64,000 nucleotides of DNA from Collybiopsis luxurians FD-317 M1. Its lineage: Eukaryota; Basidiomycota; Agaricomycetes; Agaricales; Omphalotaceae. Numbering within the stretch: position 1 is the first letter of the stretch; every line of letters begins with the position of its first letter. The position numbers and the translations under genes were made by a program. Location: positions 137,097-201,096 of the forward strand of contig KN834778.1 of NCBI GenBank assembly GCA_000827265.1, in the 5' to 3' direction. Shown in pieces: positions 34,750-49,968 of this stretch. The notes beneath the pieces were generated by a model, which saw only the letters and a program-made list of their open reading frames with translations, made no database searches and was not told the DNA's origin.

Positions 34750-35664
34750 ATGTCTTCATCTCCCAGTTCCTCTCAGTCAAATTCTTCTCAGCTTCCTGAT
34801 TTCAGCAATGTCTATGGTTTCGTTGAGAAGGATGCAGATCTTGTAAACCCCGAGGAACCCAAGCAGTATCCAGCTGGGACTCCGAGTTCATCTCAGCTCG
34901 ATTCGTCTCAATCCGGATCTATAGCCACTGTCGCTGTGACTTCTGATGGCGAGGAAATCTTGAGCAGCCCGCATGAAACCAGTCAAAACAGCCTCGAAGG
35001 GGAAAGCGCTACGAAGGAAGATGGCATTGCTGGAGTCAAGGACGGGGACCTTAACGATTTTTTTGAAAATCGCCTTACCACCGGCGATACTAGAGCTGCG
35101 AAAAGCGACCAACTGTCCCAGAGAGGATCGGAATCCAGCGACAGGGACTTTGTTCCTTCCTCTCAACCCGAGATCGATTACAGGTACTTAACAAAGCAGC
35201 GTTCTCCTGCGTCAGAAATCCTGCGCTCGCAAGATGTCATCCGAGTGCGTCGTCGATCGCGGAGTGAGGAATCTATTGTACCCGACTCTGAACCTGAACA
35301 GTCTCGAGGATCCAATGACAGTTCAGATGGATTCTATTCAGAAGCGAGGCAGCAATATGACTCGGCCGAATCGATGGATGCGTTTCAGGTTGTGGGTGTT
35401 TCTCTTCTTTTGACGGTATCGCAGCTTCGTAATCCTCTCTTATTATTCTAGTCTATGGCATTCCCATCCAATGGCTCCAGTAAATCCGGGAAGAAACGGA
35501 AAAGATCTGCCACCGAAAACGCTCGAGTTTCTTCTAGCCAGGGAAGTGCCAACGGGTTTGCCCAAGAGCCAATTGTCAGGCAGAAGCAGGATAAACAACG
35601 AAGGCCCATAAAACGGCAGCGCATTGAAGATCCAGAGAGTGAAGTTTTAGAAGGGAATAAGTAA
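34750..35664 (+). CDS. Disordered SQ-rich nuclear protein, unknown function
   Basis: Two exons (34750-35388, 35452-35664) give 283 residues with no recognisable fold. The sequence is Ser/Asp/Glu-rich, with nine SQ dipeptides, eight in the first exon (for example SSSQSNSSQ, SSSQLDSSQS and PSSQPE). A basic region near the end (GKKRKRS and PIKRQR) looks like a bipartite nuclear signal. The spacing of SQ sites resembles SQ/TQ cluster domains of ATM/ATR-kinase substrates, which is inference only. ATG at 34750 is the first good start. Confidence 0.6.
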
Positions 35665-35860
35665 CGCAAGGACAAATTTATTAGGATTATGCAATTTGCG
35701 GACAGCGATACCAGTAATTCATACTATCGTATTACAACGCGCGCGCCATCGTTTCAATATACGGTGAGATTATGGCAAAATACAGAATGAATACAAGTAG
35801 GGGTATGCATTATATCATACAAGAGATGACCGTTACACAAGAAATCCGTACCACAAGCCC

Positions 35861-37273
35861 TCAATCATATTTCCTCAACGTTTCTTCCAAGGCATCCATA
35901 TCAAAAGAATCATATTCATACGAAGTTTCAGCCTCTTCAGCTCCGTCAACAAATTCGCCATCGTCCCTCGACAATCGCAGAGCTGTCTTCGCCTGCTCGA
36001 ACGGTCCAGTTGACAGCGTATCAAAAGCCTGTTTTTGCGTACCGCCGGACTGCTGGGTTGACGAAAGAAACGGCGTTCGAAATGGCCTCTGTTTTGTAGG
36101 GAGATTTCGATCCGCAAGTTTCAAAGAGCTCGTACCGTTGCTGTTTTTGGCTGGTAAAGTGACGGTACGGCGCATACCTAGTACCGGGGGCTTATTAGAC
36201 GAACGAGGTAGCGAGGATGACGGAGTTGCCGTTGGCGCAGAAAACGGGGCGTCGCGCGGTAGCTTGGACGGCACTGCGGAGCCGCAATGAGTGCGGCACT
36301 TTTGGAAACTTTGTCGACCGTGCATAGGCTGCAGTGGCTCGCCGCTTGATGCAAGCAAAGGATACCCCTGAACATTGGTCATATATTCCTTTGTCATCAT
36401 AGCGGACGTGTTTTCCTGTTGTGTAGGGCTAAAAGTCTTTTTAGGCAACTGGGGGATGTGCGGGGAAGGAACAGATGCTCCGGGGTGGTCCGGAGCTTCT
36501 GGGAGAATAATAGAGGTATCTGTGTGCATCGAAACATCGGAGATAAAAGATGTGTCAATTGACATAGACTCGTTTACAGTGGCGGACAACGAAGATGTAG
36601 TAGCAAAGGATTCATCAACGAGGTCAGGTCGTCTGAGAGCACTCGACGGGGCAGAATCCATATCCTCTTTCGCCTTCTCTTTGCATTTTACGTTCCCTTT
36701 AATGTGAGCTCTTTTCTGTATTTTGCCACTTTTGACTGCCTTTGATGATTTGGACTTCTCGGTCCTGACTTTGCGAGCAGCTTTTCCCACTATCGATACT
36801 GGCCCCCCCAGCTGCTTGGATCGTTCAGCCGCCCTTTGATTCGCGACCTTGGCAACGCTCATCATATAACCGAAACCCGTCAGTTCGGCCAATGCCTTGT
36901 TGGCCTCAAGCTCCCTAGAAGACTGAGGGCGGCTCCCAGCTGAGCGGATTGATGGTCTGGAAGTAGAATTAGAAGCAGTTGTGGTTGAAGAGACTATGGG
37001 ATCCGTGAAAGCCCAATTGCTGTCTGAAGGAGATGGATTGGATCGACGGACTAGAACATATGAATGACGAACAAGGTTGTTAGAAGAATGACAGTACTTA
37101 CTGTCCTTCTTCGCGTTATCCATCAGTGTTCGTAGAGCGGGATTGGAAGGAGCAGGCATTTCCCAGACAATATCCGCCTGCGGAACAGGCGACGGGCTGA
37201 AGGAGAGCTCTTGAGTACTGCTGAGATCATCGAAGGGCATTTGGACATATTTGGTAGAGATTCCGGGAGGCAT
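35861..37273 (-). CDS. Large disordered protein, unknown function
   Basis: Starts MPPGISTKYVQMPFDDLSS and runs through a Ser/Pro/Lys-rich chain to a stop after ETLRKYD. Recognisable features are a lysine-rich segment (KAARKVRTEKSKSSKAVKSG), short motifs PPVLGMRRTVTLP and RPFRTPFLSS, and an acidic C-terminal helix with YEYDSFDMDALEETL. No domain was recognised. An exact 51-nt GTAAGT...TCTAG segment (about 37051-37101) has no stop and is a multiple of three, so spliced and unspliced forms are both in frame. It converges with the SQ-rich gene. Confidence 0.6.
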   Translation of the reverse strand: MPPGISTKYVQMPFDDLSSTQELSFSPSPVPQADIVWEMPAPSNPALRTLMDNAKKDSKYCHSSNNLVRHSYVLVRRSNPSPSDSNWAFTDPIVSSTTTASNSTSRPSIRSAGSRPQSSRELEANKALAELTGFGYMMSVAKVANQRAAERSKQLGGPVSIVGKAARKVRTEKSKSSKAVKSGKIQKRAHIKGNVKCKEKAKEDMDSAPSSALRRPDLVDESFATTSSLSATVNESMSIDTSFISDVSMHTDTSIILPEAPDHPGASVPSPHIPQLPKKTFSPTQQENTSAMMTKEYMTNVQGYPLLASSGEPLQPMHGRQSFQKCRTHCGSAVPSKLPRDAPFSAPTATPSSSLPRSSNKPPVLGMRRTVTLPAKNSNGTSSLKLADRNLPTKQRPFRTPFLSSTQQSGGTQKQAFDTLSTGPFEQAKTALRLSRDDGEFVDGAEEAETSYEYDSFDMDALEETLRKYD

Positions 37274-37582
37274 TACGAAGACATATGTAGGGAATGGTGC
37301 AATGCCAACGAGTGCTCTAAGATGTAAATCCTTTATGCAGGGTAAGATATGGAGCAAACGGAAACCTCAGAGCCACTCGCAAAAGAAAAAAGACATCGAG
37401 GTCGAAACAAAGAAAGCAAAGGCTCGAGCGCTGTGACTTGTAAACGCGGTCACGAGTAAATGTGACAATCACGTGAGGAGTTCAGAGCTGAGAGATAACA
37501 GAACTAGTAGTGATACAAATGAATTTATTAAGTGACCGCGTCTTTTTTCCATGTCCCTACTCCTCATGGTTTACCTCTCTAA

Positions 37583-38328
37583 CTAATTCTTGCGCTCGAG
37601 ATGAGAACTTGCACCATTCGAGTCAGCCCATATAGGTTTGATGGAATCCGGGTTAACATCCTTGTCAGTCGAGAGAGTCTGCAAAAGAGGTAAAGCGGCT
37701 AAGAAACAGCACATGCGAAAAGATGATGATTCACTTACTTGAGCAACAACCTGCTGCTTCATCTCTGCCTCTCTTGTTTCCCTTAAAGTCCTGGCTGCGT
37801 CGACTTTTTTACGAATATCGGGGGACATTCGCTGTTATATTGTTTTATCGCGTCAGATGAGAAATCAAACCAGGAAGCCAGAGGGAGGGAGAGGCTGACA
37901 TTATACAGTTCTTCGTTGGGTACAGTGGCTGGAGTACAAGTACGTCAGCAATAGTCGTGGGGCAGAACGGAGGACTTGGCTGGGTATAGATTAAAGAACG
38001 AAGCCAATAAAATGATGGAGATATGAATCCGAGTCGAAAATATGAACGAGACTTGCCTTTCATAAGCGTATAACCCAATCCCGTCACTGGGTGATATCGG
38101 TTCCGACACAAGCCCACAGGCCCAATCGTATTCAGATGCACCGTTGTTGGGTAGCATAATGAAGCAACGATAGCAAGACGTCAGTTGAGAGTGAGGTCGG
38201 TAAAATTCGTCCGAAGCGGAAGAGTGTAAAAAGGACTTTGCTTAGCTATTCCTAGAAAATTCATTCTCAAGTATTTGCTTACAGGTTATCGCGGCCCCCG
38301 TAAATCTGACCCATGGAAATTGAGACAT
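37583..38328 (-). CDS. CBP4: Mitochondrial complex III assembly factor CBP4 (97 aa)
   Basis: Small inner-membrane protein needed for cytochrome b maturation. Five exons (38283-38328, 38057-38086, 37900-37928, 37739-37831, 37583-37678) sum to 294 nt, 97 residues, in one frame. The protein begins MSQFPWVRFTGAAIT, then a single membrane helix ending GLGYTLMKATVPNEELYNRM, a charged segment SPDIRKKVDAARTLRETREA and the family-typical DSIKPIWAD near the end. The 128-nt second intron uses a GC donor (AAAG|GCAAGT). The first intron is 196 nt. The tiny exons would make this gene easy to miss. Assignment rests on pattern with the KPIW motif. Confidence 0.72.
37929..38056 (-). other. GC-AG intron in CBP4
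   Basis: Donor AAAG|GCAAGT matches the strong consensus for GC-AG introns; acceptor CTCCAG. It joins GYTLMK to ATVPNEELYN in frame. Confidence 0.6.
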
Positions 38329-38681
38329 CCTTCTTCCCGCTCTTCCCTATCTTTTCACGCGTTCGTGTCTTTGTCGTATAGAGAATTCGAGGATTCGAGA
38401 GAGAAGGTTTATGGTAAAGGAAGCCTTCAGTACAAGCGCCCATCATGATGCTGTAATAATACTAATGTAATACTAACAAAAATGATACATGCAGAATTAT
38501 CGCAGATTGCAAAAACAGACATTGGGAATGTGTGCATGCCATACAAGGATAATGATACAATACATGTGTTCGATGAAGGCGGAAGCAGTTATTAAGAAAT
38601 GATTGGCAGATGCAACGGAAAGCAAAATTCGAAGGAAGATGAGGATGCATTGGTATATTGATATGATGCAAAGACGAGTGG
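38329..38681. other. CBP4 promoter and arrestin-gene 3' flank
   Basis: About 350 bp without a gene. At 38356-38367 it carries CACGCGTTCGTG, an imperfect palindrome also found in the NDC80/MOG1 promoter. The rest is AT-rich. Confidence 0.5.
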
Positions 38682-41037
38682 CTAAGACCATGTTTGAAGC
38701 AAAACCTCCCTCGACGGAGGTTTCACCAACGATGTGGCAGTCATCGCTCTTTTTCTCTTATTACCTCCGTTGCTAGCGTTGTCATTCGATCTCAACGCGC
38801 CTTTTATTCCACCTCGAATCCATCCAAATCCAAGCAAATCACTGCCTCTTCGACTCTTAGCCTCAATCTTTGCTAGTTCGGCTTCCCACTCTTTAATTAT
38901 GCTGTCTTCGTTCTCAGATGAGATCGGGGAAGTCACGATACTAGATGAGGATGTAGATGAATAAGTGGACAAAAACGTGGAGGTGGTTTTGGCAGAGCTC
39001 CCACTGCTCGTGCTGGGCGCGGACGAAATCGTTGGCGCGGTATATGACGACGGTGGATGAGTGGCGGAGGCTGACATTGAATAGGATGAGGTAGGACTGA
39101 ATACATGCCCAAAGACATTACTCGGTGTAAGCTGTGTCGTCCCGCTGTGACCCACTGTCGCAGGTCGCTTCAACTTCCCGCCCAGACCTTTCTTACTGGG
39201 ACTAGCAAGTGAATGGACATGCGTCGATCGTGCTGCCGATGTGGACGCAGACGTCGGATTTAGGTTAGAGGTGTTGGTTGAAGCTGATTTTGCAAGCTCA
39301 AATTGAGAATGCCCAGGAACTGGCAATGGAGAGGGTGAGGCAAATGAATTCAGACTTGCAGCGAATCCAGGTGATAAAGATGGAGATGGCGGGCTGGGTG
39401 AAAAGCTCAATTTATGACTTGAATCTCTCGGGCCAGCACTCGTGTGTGGACGTCGTGGGATACGCGGAACCGGCGGAGGTTTCGAGGTGTGTCGGGATGA
39501 TGATGTCGATGAGTTTGCTTTGGCCTCGGACGCGGAAGGGAATTGTGCGGGCGGATGAACCTGTTCGCGCTCACCATCCGTATGCGTACCGCGGTCTGGG
39601 GTGCCCTCTCTTTTCCTCCTCGTCCTCCTGGGTGATTTAGACTTACTTCTCGCTTCGGAGGAAGAGTGGACTTTGGCTTGCGCCAACTTCCTCTCAGCAT
39701 CAGTAGTACAAGTAACAACGATTTCTTCTTCTTCTAGCTCGTATGAGTCCGTGCTTTGCGGTGTTGTGACTATGAGCTAGAAGCGTAGTTGATGAGTATT
39801 TGTTAAAGAATGGTGCGAACGCAAACCGACCTTGGTTTTTGCAAAGAAGCGAATAGAAACCAATTCTGAGCCAACTACAGTCTCCCCAATGCCCCATCGG
39901 GAGCTCGGTTTCGCCGAGGGCCACTGAACGGTTAGTGTTTTGGTCCAAGCTCCTGTCTCGTCGAGTTGAGAAAAAGCTCCAAGAGATTCGCTTCCTGCTA
40001 TCGGTAACACAATGGTTTTAACCGAATTAGAGGTTGGGGGAGTGATACTGAGCGTATTAAGACTCTCCGACGAGTCAGACGTATAGCGGTTTTTTGGTGG
40101 AGGAGGTAAAAGGGGTCGAGTGATAGTTTCCGTAGTCGCAAGCGATAGAGTCGAGGCGGCCGGGGATGGAAGACTATGAGGGGGGGAATAAGACATTAGG
40201 GAGGATACCGATGGTGATTTAGGGATAGGTATGGGCGCTGAGCTCAGACTTGGACTGCTCTGTGTGTCATTAAATTGAATCCTACGTTCAACAACGACGG
40301 TTGCACTCCGTATAACCACTTTGGGATCTTCTGGCAGCACGTGTATGGTTATGGGAAGTAGATCTGAAGGACCAATAGGTGTTTGCGGTGCGGAAACAAG
40401 ATAGCGCAAAGTTGGCGCTTTGGGCTTTGTTATTATGCGTTGTGAACTGCTGTAAGCTGCAGAAAAAGAAGGAAGATCATATCGAACAAGAGGTAGGTCG
40501 ATATGCTTGACGAGCCTTGAGCCAACACCAGAAATATGAATATGGTGGATGGCTGTCAAAACACAGGTGTTAGGCAGTTCCCCCTATGAACATAGGTACT
40601 CAATAGCTCACTGGCTTCAACCCTCCAAACACACTTGTACTCGACGAACGAGACAGTGCTGAACCCTCCAACTCTGGGCGGGATAACTATTTTAAATGGG
40701 AACTCCTCTTCCCCGAGTTCACAATACTCTGGCCTGCTCCAAAGTACTTGGGTCTGATCCACCACAACCCGGCTGGACACGACGCCTCCAATCCTTCCCA
40801 TTCGAAATTCATAGCAGCGTACACTGACACTGATTTGCTTGGCGGGAAGCGGTTTAAGGTCGGCGTCTAGTTTCGTGGCAATAACTGAACAGGGAAAAAT
40901 GAGTACTCAGATTGCGCATTTGAAGCCACAGCGTGCAGCTCACCTCCTTCAACCGAGACATTACTCACGCCCAGATAGCCAGTATAAGGAAAATATCGTA
41001 GACCATTGTGGTTTTTGGAAAACAAGAGCAGTTGCAT
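38682..41037 (-). CDS. Arrestin-domain protein (Rim8/ART-like adaptor candidate)
   Basis: From MQLLLFSKNHNGLRYFPYTG an arrestin N-domain is built: GVSNVSVEVIATKLDADLKP, ISVSVRCYEFRMGRI, then VLWSRPEYCELGEEEFPFKI and VSFVEYKCVWRVEA. The arrestin C-domain has LVKHIDLPLVRYDLPSF, TLRYLVSAPQTPIGPSDLLP and WGIGETVVGSELVSIRFFAK. A long Ser/Pro-rich disordered tail of over 300 residues follows, with EEWEAELAKIEAKSRRGSDL-type helix near the end. Fungal arrestin-like proteins recruit Rsp5 to membrane transporters; an RSP5 orthologue is in this window, though no clear PPxY was seen. Several introns. Confidence 0.75.
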
Positions 41038-41314
41038 CGTCGGAGGGATCCTTCTCGTCTCCAGCTGTTCCAGGTATTAAGCTGGCTAAAGAACAGAGCT
41101 AGGACGGTGAGAAGGAAACTGCAGGCGAGCCGAGAAGCGAAGTGGATGTGGTGTGGAGAGAATAATGTAATACATTACATACTTTACTCAATCTTTCAGT
41201 CTCCATCGCAAGCGATCATTGACACCCTCCGTGGTGACTGTCACATTCCGCAAATTCCGATTCTAATAAATCGTACCAAATAGAGTATCTTATCAACTAT
41301 CAATAAAATTTCCA

Positions 41315-43457
41315 TTAACTCGCACTCGCAACACCCCTTCTCCCTTTCACAACCGCATGTTGCCCTTCCGGAACAGCATCAAATCCACCTTGCCCCATAT
41401 CCGCCGGCAACGCCGCGGTTTCGTCAAGCAATCCTTCTGTTTCTTCAGAGTCCGCCGCCACCGCAACGTTATCAACAGAAGGGCGAGGAAGACAAGGCGG
41501 TACCGATACAAGGTTGTTGAACAGAAACTATGAATACAAGCACGTAAGTTTCGAAGGAAAAGGAAGAGAAAATCGGCTTGACAACCGCAAACGCTCGCAA
41601 GCGAAAATGATTACAACTCGAAAAAAAAATCAACGCACCGTCCCATATCTAGAATCATGCGTCAACAATCACCTCCCTAAGCATAAGGTATTTTTCGTCA
41701 CTTACACAAGCAGGGCGAAACCTACAACCTGCAATCCCGAAATTGGGAACATCAATTTCTCCCAACCCAGCCCCAAACTCACAATCCAAATTGCCAACGT
41801 TCTACAGGTATCAACCAAACTCCTGGCCGTTGCACTGACGTGTCTTGTAACACTCAGCCCAAAAAAGTTGAAGAATGCTATCGAACAAGCAATGACTACC
41901 CCACTCCATAGTACCGATGGCGTATCAATCATCTGATGCCAACCTCTGGGGATGTCGAAGAACGGAGAGCGAGAAGAGACCGAAGGAAGGGAAAGGATGG
42001 GGAAGAAGAGAAGGATCGTGAGTGCTCCAAAGAATCCTTCCAGACCCACCGCAACGAGCGGCGGGACAGAAAAGTTACCTTGAAGTGATAAAGGAAGGTC
42101 AAGAAAGAATTAGGTTAATTGTGCCAGTCTACTGAATTGTTACGCACCCATAATCTTCTCTAAAAGAATGTAACGCATCCGCGTAAGTGTCATACACAAT
42201 GTAATATTCTCGTACTCGACACACCTTCCACGACAAACTGAGTAGCGGTACTTGCAACAACACGAGGTTAACTCGAGTCAAAATGTCATACTCGAGAAAT
42301 AAGCTTACAAAACTTGGGCGAACAGGATGAAAAACACTCCTGAAATAGCATAGAGAATTTGAATCAGTCACCGGCCAAAGCTTAAACCTTAGATAGGAGG
42401 TACTTACCAACAAGCACCGTTGTCGCCTCGGGAACATCGATCGGTTCTGGGGGAGGTAAATCGGAACTGCCAGAGGGTCCCGTGGACAGGTGCAATAGTG
42501 ATACCATTGCTTCTTTCACGGTATCTTTGATAAGAGAACCGCTGAATCCAACTAAAGCTACTCCCGACATGACAATAATGAGAGAAATCCATCTATGAGA
42601 GGCCATGGGTTAGGTGAAGTAGAAAAAAGGGAAGGACTTACTGATACAACCATAACCTCCGTCTCAAAAACACCACACTCAAAAATCCAACAAAGAGCAC
42701 GAGGGAACCGCGGGTCATTTGGTATATTGAGACTGGGGTGTAGAGAAGGCCGACGTTCATCAGCTACCGAACAGAGGTAAGCCAGTCATCACTCAGCTTC
42801 CAACGCAGGTTGCGGCAGAAAACACTCGAACTCACTGTAGTGCCAGTGAGATCACATGCGGCAGGAATCCATAACAAGAGGATTCTCCACCCAGTAAGGG
42901 TCTGTGGAGCTGGAGCAAGTTTGGCTGGATTCACAGCTTGGACCCGAATGTCTGGGTCATCTGTATCATTAGGAAGTTGAACAGGCTGAGATCGCTTGGA
43001 AAGGAGCCACGAATATATGACAGGGATGAAGCCTGGGGGAATGAATGAGCAGACGAAAAGAGCAACCCAGAGAAATGGCGACTCACAGAGCATTTCTCCG
43101 ACTAGTAATTGGGCCAGAACAGTCAGAACAGGGATCACCTGGAGCCAAAGACAAGCAGCTACGTACGAAACATTTGCAAAGTCTGCCAAACTGGTTGCTC
43201 ATACAGAATTCGTCTACGGATATCGGGGTCGGCACAATTCTCTACACATTGCATATCCTGTATAAAAGATTAGATTGAGCAGTGAGGAATGGCGCCATGA
43301 ATTACTTGGTATTTGCTCCAAAGCGAATTACAAGCACCCTATGAACAGGATAGTTGGTGAGCACGAGTAAATAGCTACAATATAATTCATATCTGCAGAA
43401 CGCACAGTAATAATCATTCCTGCAAGCAGGAAAGGGATGAAAAGTGAGTGAGGCATA
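41315..43457 (-). CDS. SLC35F6-like membrane transporter, contains a 12-nt exon
   Basis: Ten-helix member of the DMT superfamily related to human SLC35F6 (lysosomal/mitochondrial membrane). The spliced start MPHSLFIPFLLAGMIITGAC-NSLWSKYQ leads to DMQCVENCADPDIRRR, EQPVWQTLQMFLGEMLC and TLTGWRILLLWIPAACDLTGTT, all family signatures. Then LMNVGLLYTPVSIYQMTRGS, a motif of the family, VMSGVALVGFSG, VATQFVVEEKIMG, GLEGFFGALTILL and FGLSVTRHVSATARSLVDTC. A 12-nt exon (42148-42159) supplies EKIM. It ends in a short hydrophilic tail. Substrate unknown. Confidence 0.85.
42148..42159 (-). other. Predicted 12-nt microexon of the SLC35F6-like gene
   Basis: AGAAGATTATGG (minus strand) lies between a 65-nt intron (42160-42224) and a 69-nt intron (42079-42147). 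It encodes E-K-I-M between QFVVE and GNFSVPPLVAVG. Confidence 0.7.
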
Positions 43458-43995
43458 TTGACAATGAGTGGAACCAACAAGAGATAAACAGGCAACTTGA
43501 CAGACTAGAGCTGCTGGCGTCGCCCGAGTTACCTAATATGGACATTAGATAAGGGTCGCGTCGTGTTCGGTCAAGTTCATATTTATGTATATACGAAAAC
43601 ACGAGTCGTTTTTTCATCGAGTCCACACGAAAACAGCAGAAATATTATCTACATCCTCACAGTCGCCATCGTGGTCTCAGCGCAGACTTTAAGGTGCTCA
43701 TAATCGACAGTATAAAATCTAAATAGTAAGAAAAGCTACAGTGAGTGGATTGGATGCTATAGAACATTGAAAAACGTCTGAGATCGGAAAGTTGGAAATG
43801 GAATATGTACTGAGGTGAATGTGAACACAGCTAGTCAAATGTGTAACCCCTCCGCCTCCTTCGGCTAGTTCATTAATGGACTCTAATCAAACACAGATGC
43901 CCGGATCTTGCAATCACTCTCTTATTAGCATTACATTGTAACGAAAACCCGTCAAAGACTGACCAAAGAAAAAAAAGATACACGTCGAGAGCAGA
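43458..43995. other. Intergenic, no gene recognised
   Basis: About 540 bp with the promoter of the SLC35F6-like gene and the 3' flank of SIP5. AT-rich; no family-like frames. Confidence 0.5.
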
Positions 43996-46047
43996 TCATA
44001 CGTCATCATGCTGCAGCGACGTCAAGTCGGACTCCGGAGCATTCCTGGCCTCTATAGTAGTGTCAATACCCCCGCTGGTACTACCTTCGCCAAAGCCCGA
44101 GACTGCACTTGTATCCGAATTGGATTTTGGAATCAGTGGTTCGCATGATGATTCTTCAGGTGACGAAGGAAGGTTCTCAAATGACTCCGAGTCATCGGAG
44201 AACGGAGAGGTCGGAGACAGTGCGACTTGTGATGTCGAGGTCGATCGCGATTCAGGTAAAGATGATTCACGGGCAGTAGCTTCCTGAGGGGCGGGAGCGA
44301 TAATGATTGAAGGTGGAGCAAGAGGGATGGAGGCACTCGAGCCCAGAGAGTTCGAGGAAGAAGACTCCACCGTCGAGGTGCGTGTCGCCTCATTTGAATC
44401 CCGTGTAGGGCCGGAGCTTTCAGGAAGAGGATCTGAAGATGGGCTTATATTACTACCTGCTAAAATTGCGCTAGCTGTCGAGGTCGAACTGGTCAGAGCG
44501 GCACCCAGGGCACCGAAGGGGTTTGAGCTCGAAGAAGAAGAGGAAGATTGGTTCGGAGAAGGAGAGGGAGATCGACTTCGACTGAATAATGAACCCCGTT
44601 TGACTCGTAGGGAACCATTCTTCTGGGGGGTGGGTGTAGAAGGGGAAGTTGAAGACGAGGAAGTAGGAGTGGTGGATGAGTCTATTGAGTTTAATCCGCC
44701 TGCAGAAGCTGAACCACTGGCAACAAGCTCAGACGAAGTGTGACTAGTTTCGGATCCACTTTTAGCCTGTTCTTCCGCCTTCTTCTTCTCTTCTGCTTCC
44801 CGCCGTTGTTGTGCTTCATGTTCTATCAAAGAAAGCCTCATCGCCTCCATCATCATGAGCTGCATGAAGAACGTGAGTTTGTCAAAGACCGTTCAGCACA
44901 TGGAACGAACCTCTTCCAAGTCCTGCCCAAGGTACTGCTCGAACCCACTGCCACCCGGTTGTTGCCTTCTCCGTGATCGCCAGCTTCCATTTCCTCCGTT
45001 ATCACTAGAACCGGCAGCAGCGTTGACAGCTTCTTCAGGCGAGAGAGCGTGGACCCGACCGCTAGTAACACCAACTGGAATCAGCTGGTCACCGACTCTA
45101 CGCATAATAATACGTCTGTTGGCGCGTCGTGTGACGGCAGCGCGCACAGCAGCCAATTTAGCTTCCCAGTCCGGACGAATTTGATCTGCACGCAAGATGA
45201 GGACCACGAAACGAAGAATGAATAAAATCATGTTTGCCTGTAGTAACGACTTCTGGGCTGTCGGCGCTGTAGCTCTTCTGGCGCCGCTTATGTGTAGGCG
45301 GAGGGTTATCTAATGGATGTTGCTTGGGAGAATCGGAACGAGAAGGAGGCTGATCATAATGTTAGATCAACAGACAATACAAAGGCGGTTGAGAAATACT
45401 GACAGATCCCTCGCTGCCGATACCAGCGCGCCACGGAGGAGGAGTATATACGACACCAAAGTTCTCCTGGACACAGTAGGGGCAGGCAGCTGGCTCAGAG
45501 ACAAGATGGGTAGTGGTAGGCTCGCTGCGCTTTATCTGGACGAAGCATTCTGTACAAATGGCCTGATCACAGCATCTGGAATGGTTGATATTCGGGGGAT
45601 AGTACTGTGACGTAATCTGAGCAAGGAAGAAGATATTGCTGGAGAGAAGCGACTCACAAGAAAGCATATTGGACATTCGGCAGCGCCTCTATATATTGCA
45701 GCTTCTGGCTTACTTGGTTCCTTCAAAGTATTTGGCCGTTTGGAATGACTAGACTTTGAAGAAATTGATGAGGCAGAAAGAGGCTCTGTGCGTGAAGCAG
45801 ACTCTGAACCCGGGCTATCCGAATCAGGGGGCTCTTTCCTGGCAGCGAGGATTTGGTCATCGGTCCAAGAGTCATCATAGTCCTCGAGTGGCCTGTAAAA
45901 GGGAGCGAGTCTTCGTGCACATATGAGCTGGGTGACAACGGCCGAGTTCCAGTCTCTTGGGCCAGTATAGACGCCCTGAGGAGTTAGGAAGCCAAAATCG
46001 ACGGATTCATCATGGTTGCGGGATGAGGAGGAGGAGGAATTGCCCAT
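43996..46047 (-). CDS. SIP5: SIP5-like RING-type protein
   Basis: Starts [15 protein letters not shown] with a likely N-myristoylation glycine. It has [34 protein letters not shown], then a C4-type zinc/RING-like module: [31 protein letters not shown] and [13 protein letters not shown]. This layout is diagnostic of fungal Sip5, a Snf1-interacting protein in yeast. A helix with [20 protein letters not shown] resembles a ubiquitin-interacting motif. The C-terminal 250 residues are Ser/Thr-rich and disordered. Three to four introns. Divergent from the Ca2+-ATPase. Confidence 0.85.
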
Positions 46048-46235
46048 AAGTGCTGAGGACTATGGTAAAGATATGCAGCAGCTTAGCCGAAACTGGCTCG
46101 GCAGAGTTATTTGGCTACAACCTCTGAACCAAACAAACTCATACTACACCTAAATTACTATATATGGTAACACTTACTGCCACGTCGCGACCCGTCATTC
46201 ACCACGTGCTTCTATTCACTTGCTTCTTTTCCTTC

Positions 46236-49811
<3,576 letters not shown>

Positions 49812-49968
49812 TTCATTATACACATAGATGTATTAAACGTCGTAGCAAAATCAAGTGGGTAAAAATTATAGTGCCCTAATTATGTGCCCATAGAATATAT
49901 ACATATATACAGAATAAAGCACATTACAAGATCTAACTTTAGTCTAACGCTAGAGCCTAAAAAAGCCA

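Noticed and set aside
38462..38671. Hydrophobic minus-strand frame near the arrestin gene end
   Set aside because: AT-rich intergenic DNA gives Ile/Leu/His-rich frames by chance.
44060..44743. Plus-strand acidic open frames opposite the SIP5 tail
   Set aside because: Arise from the reverse complement of Ser codons in a low-complexity region.
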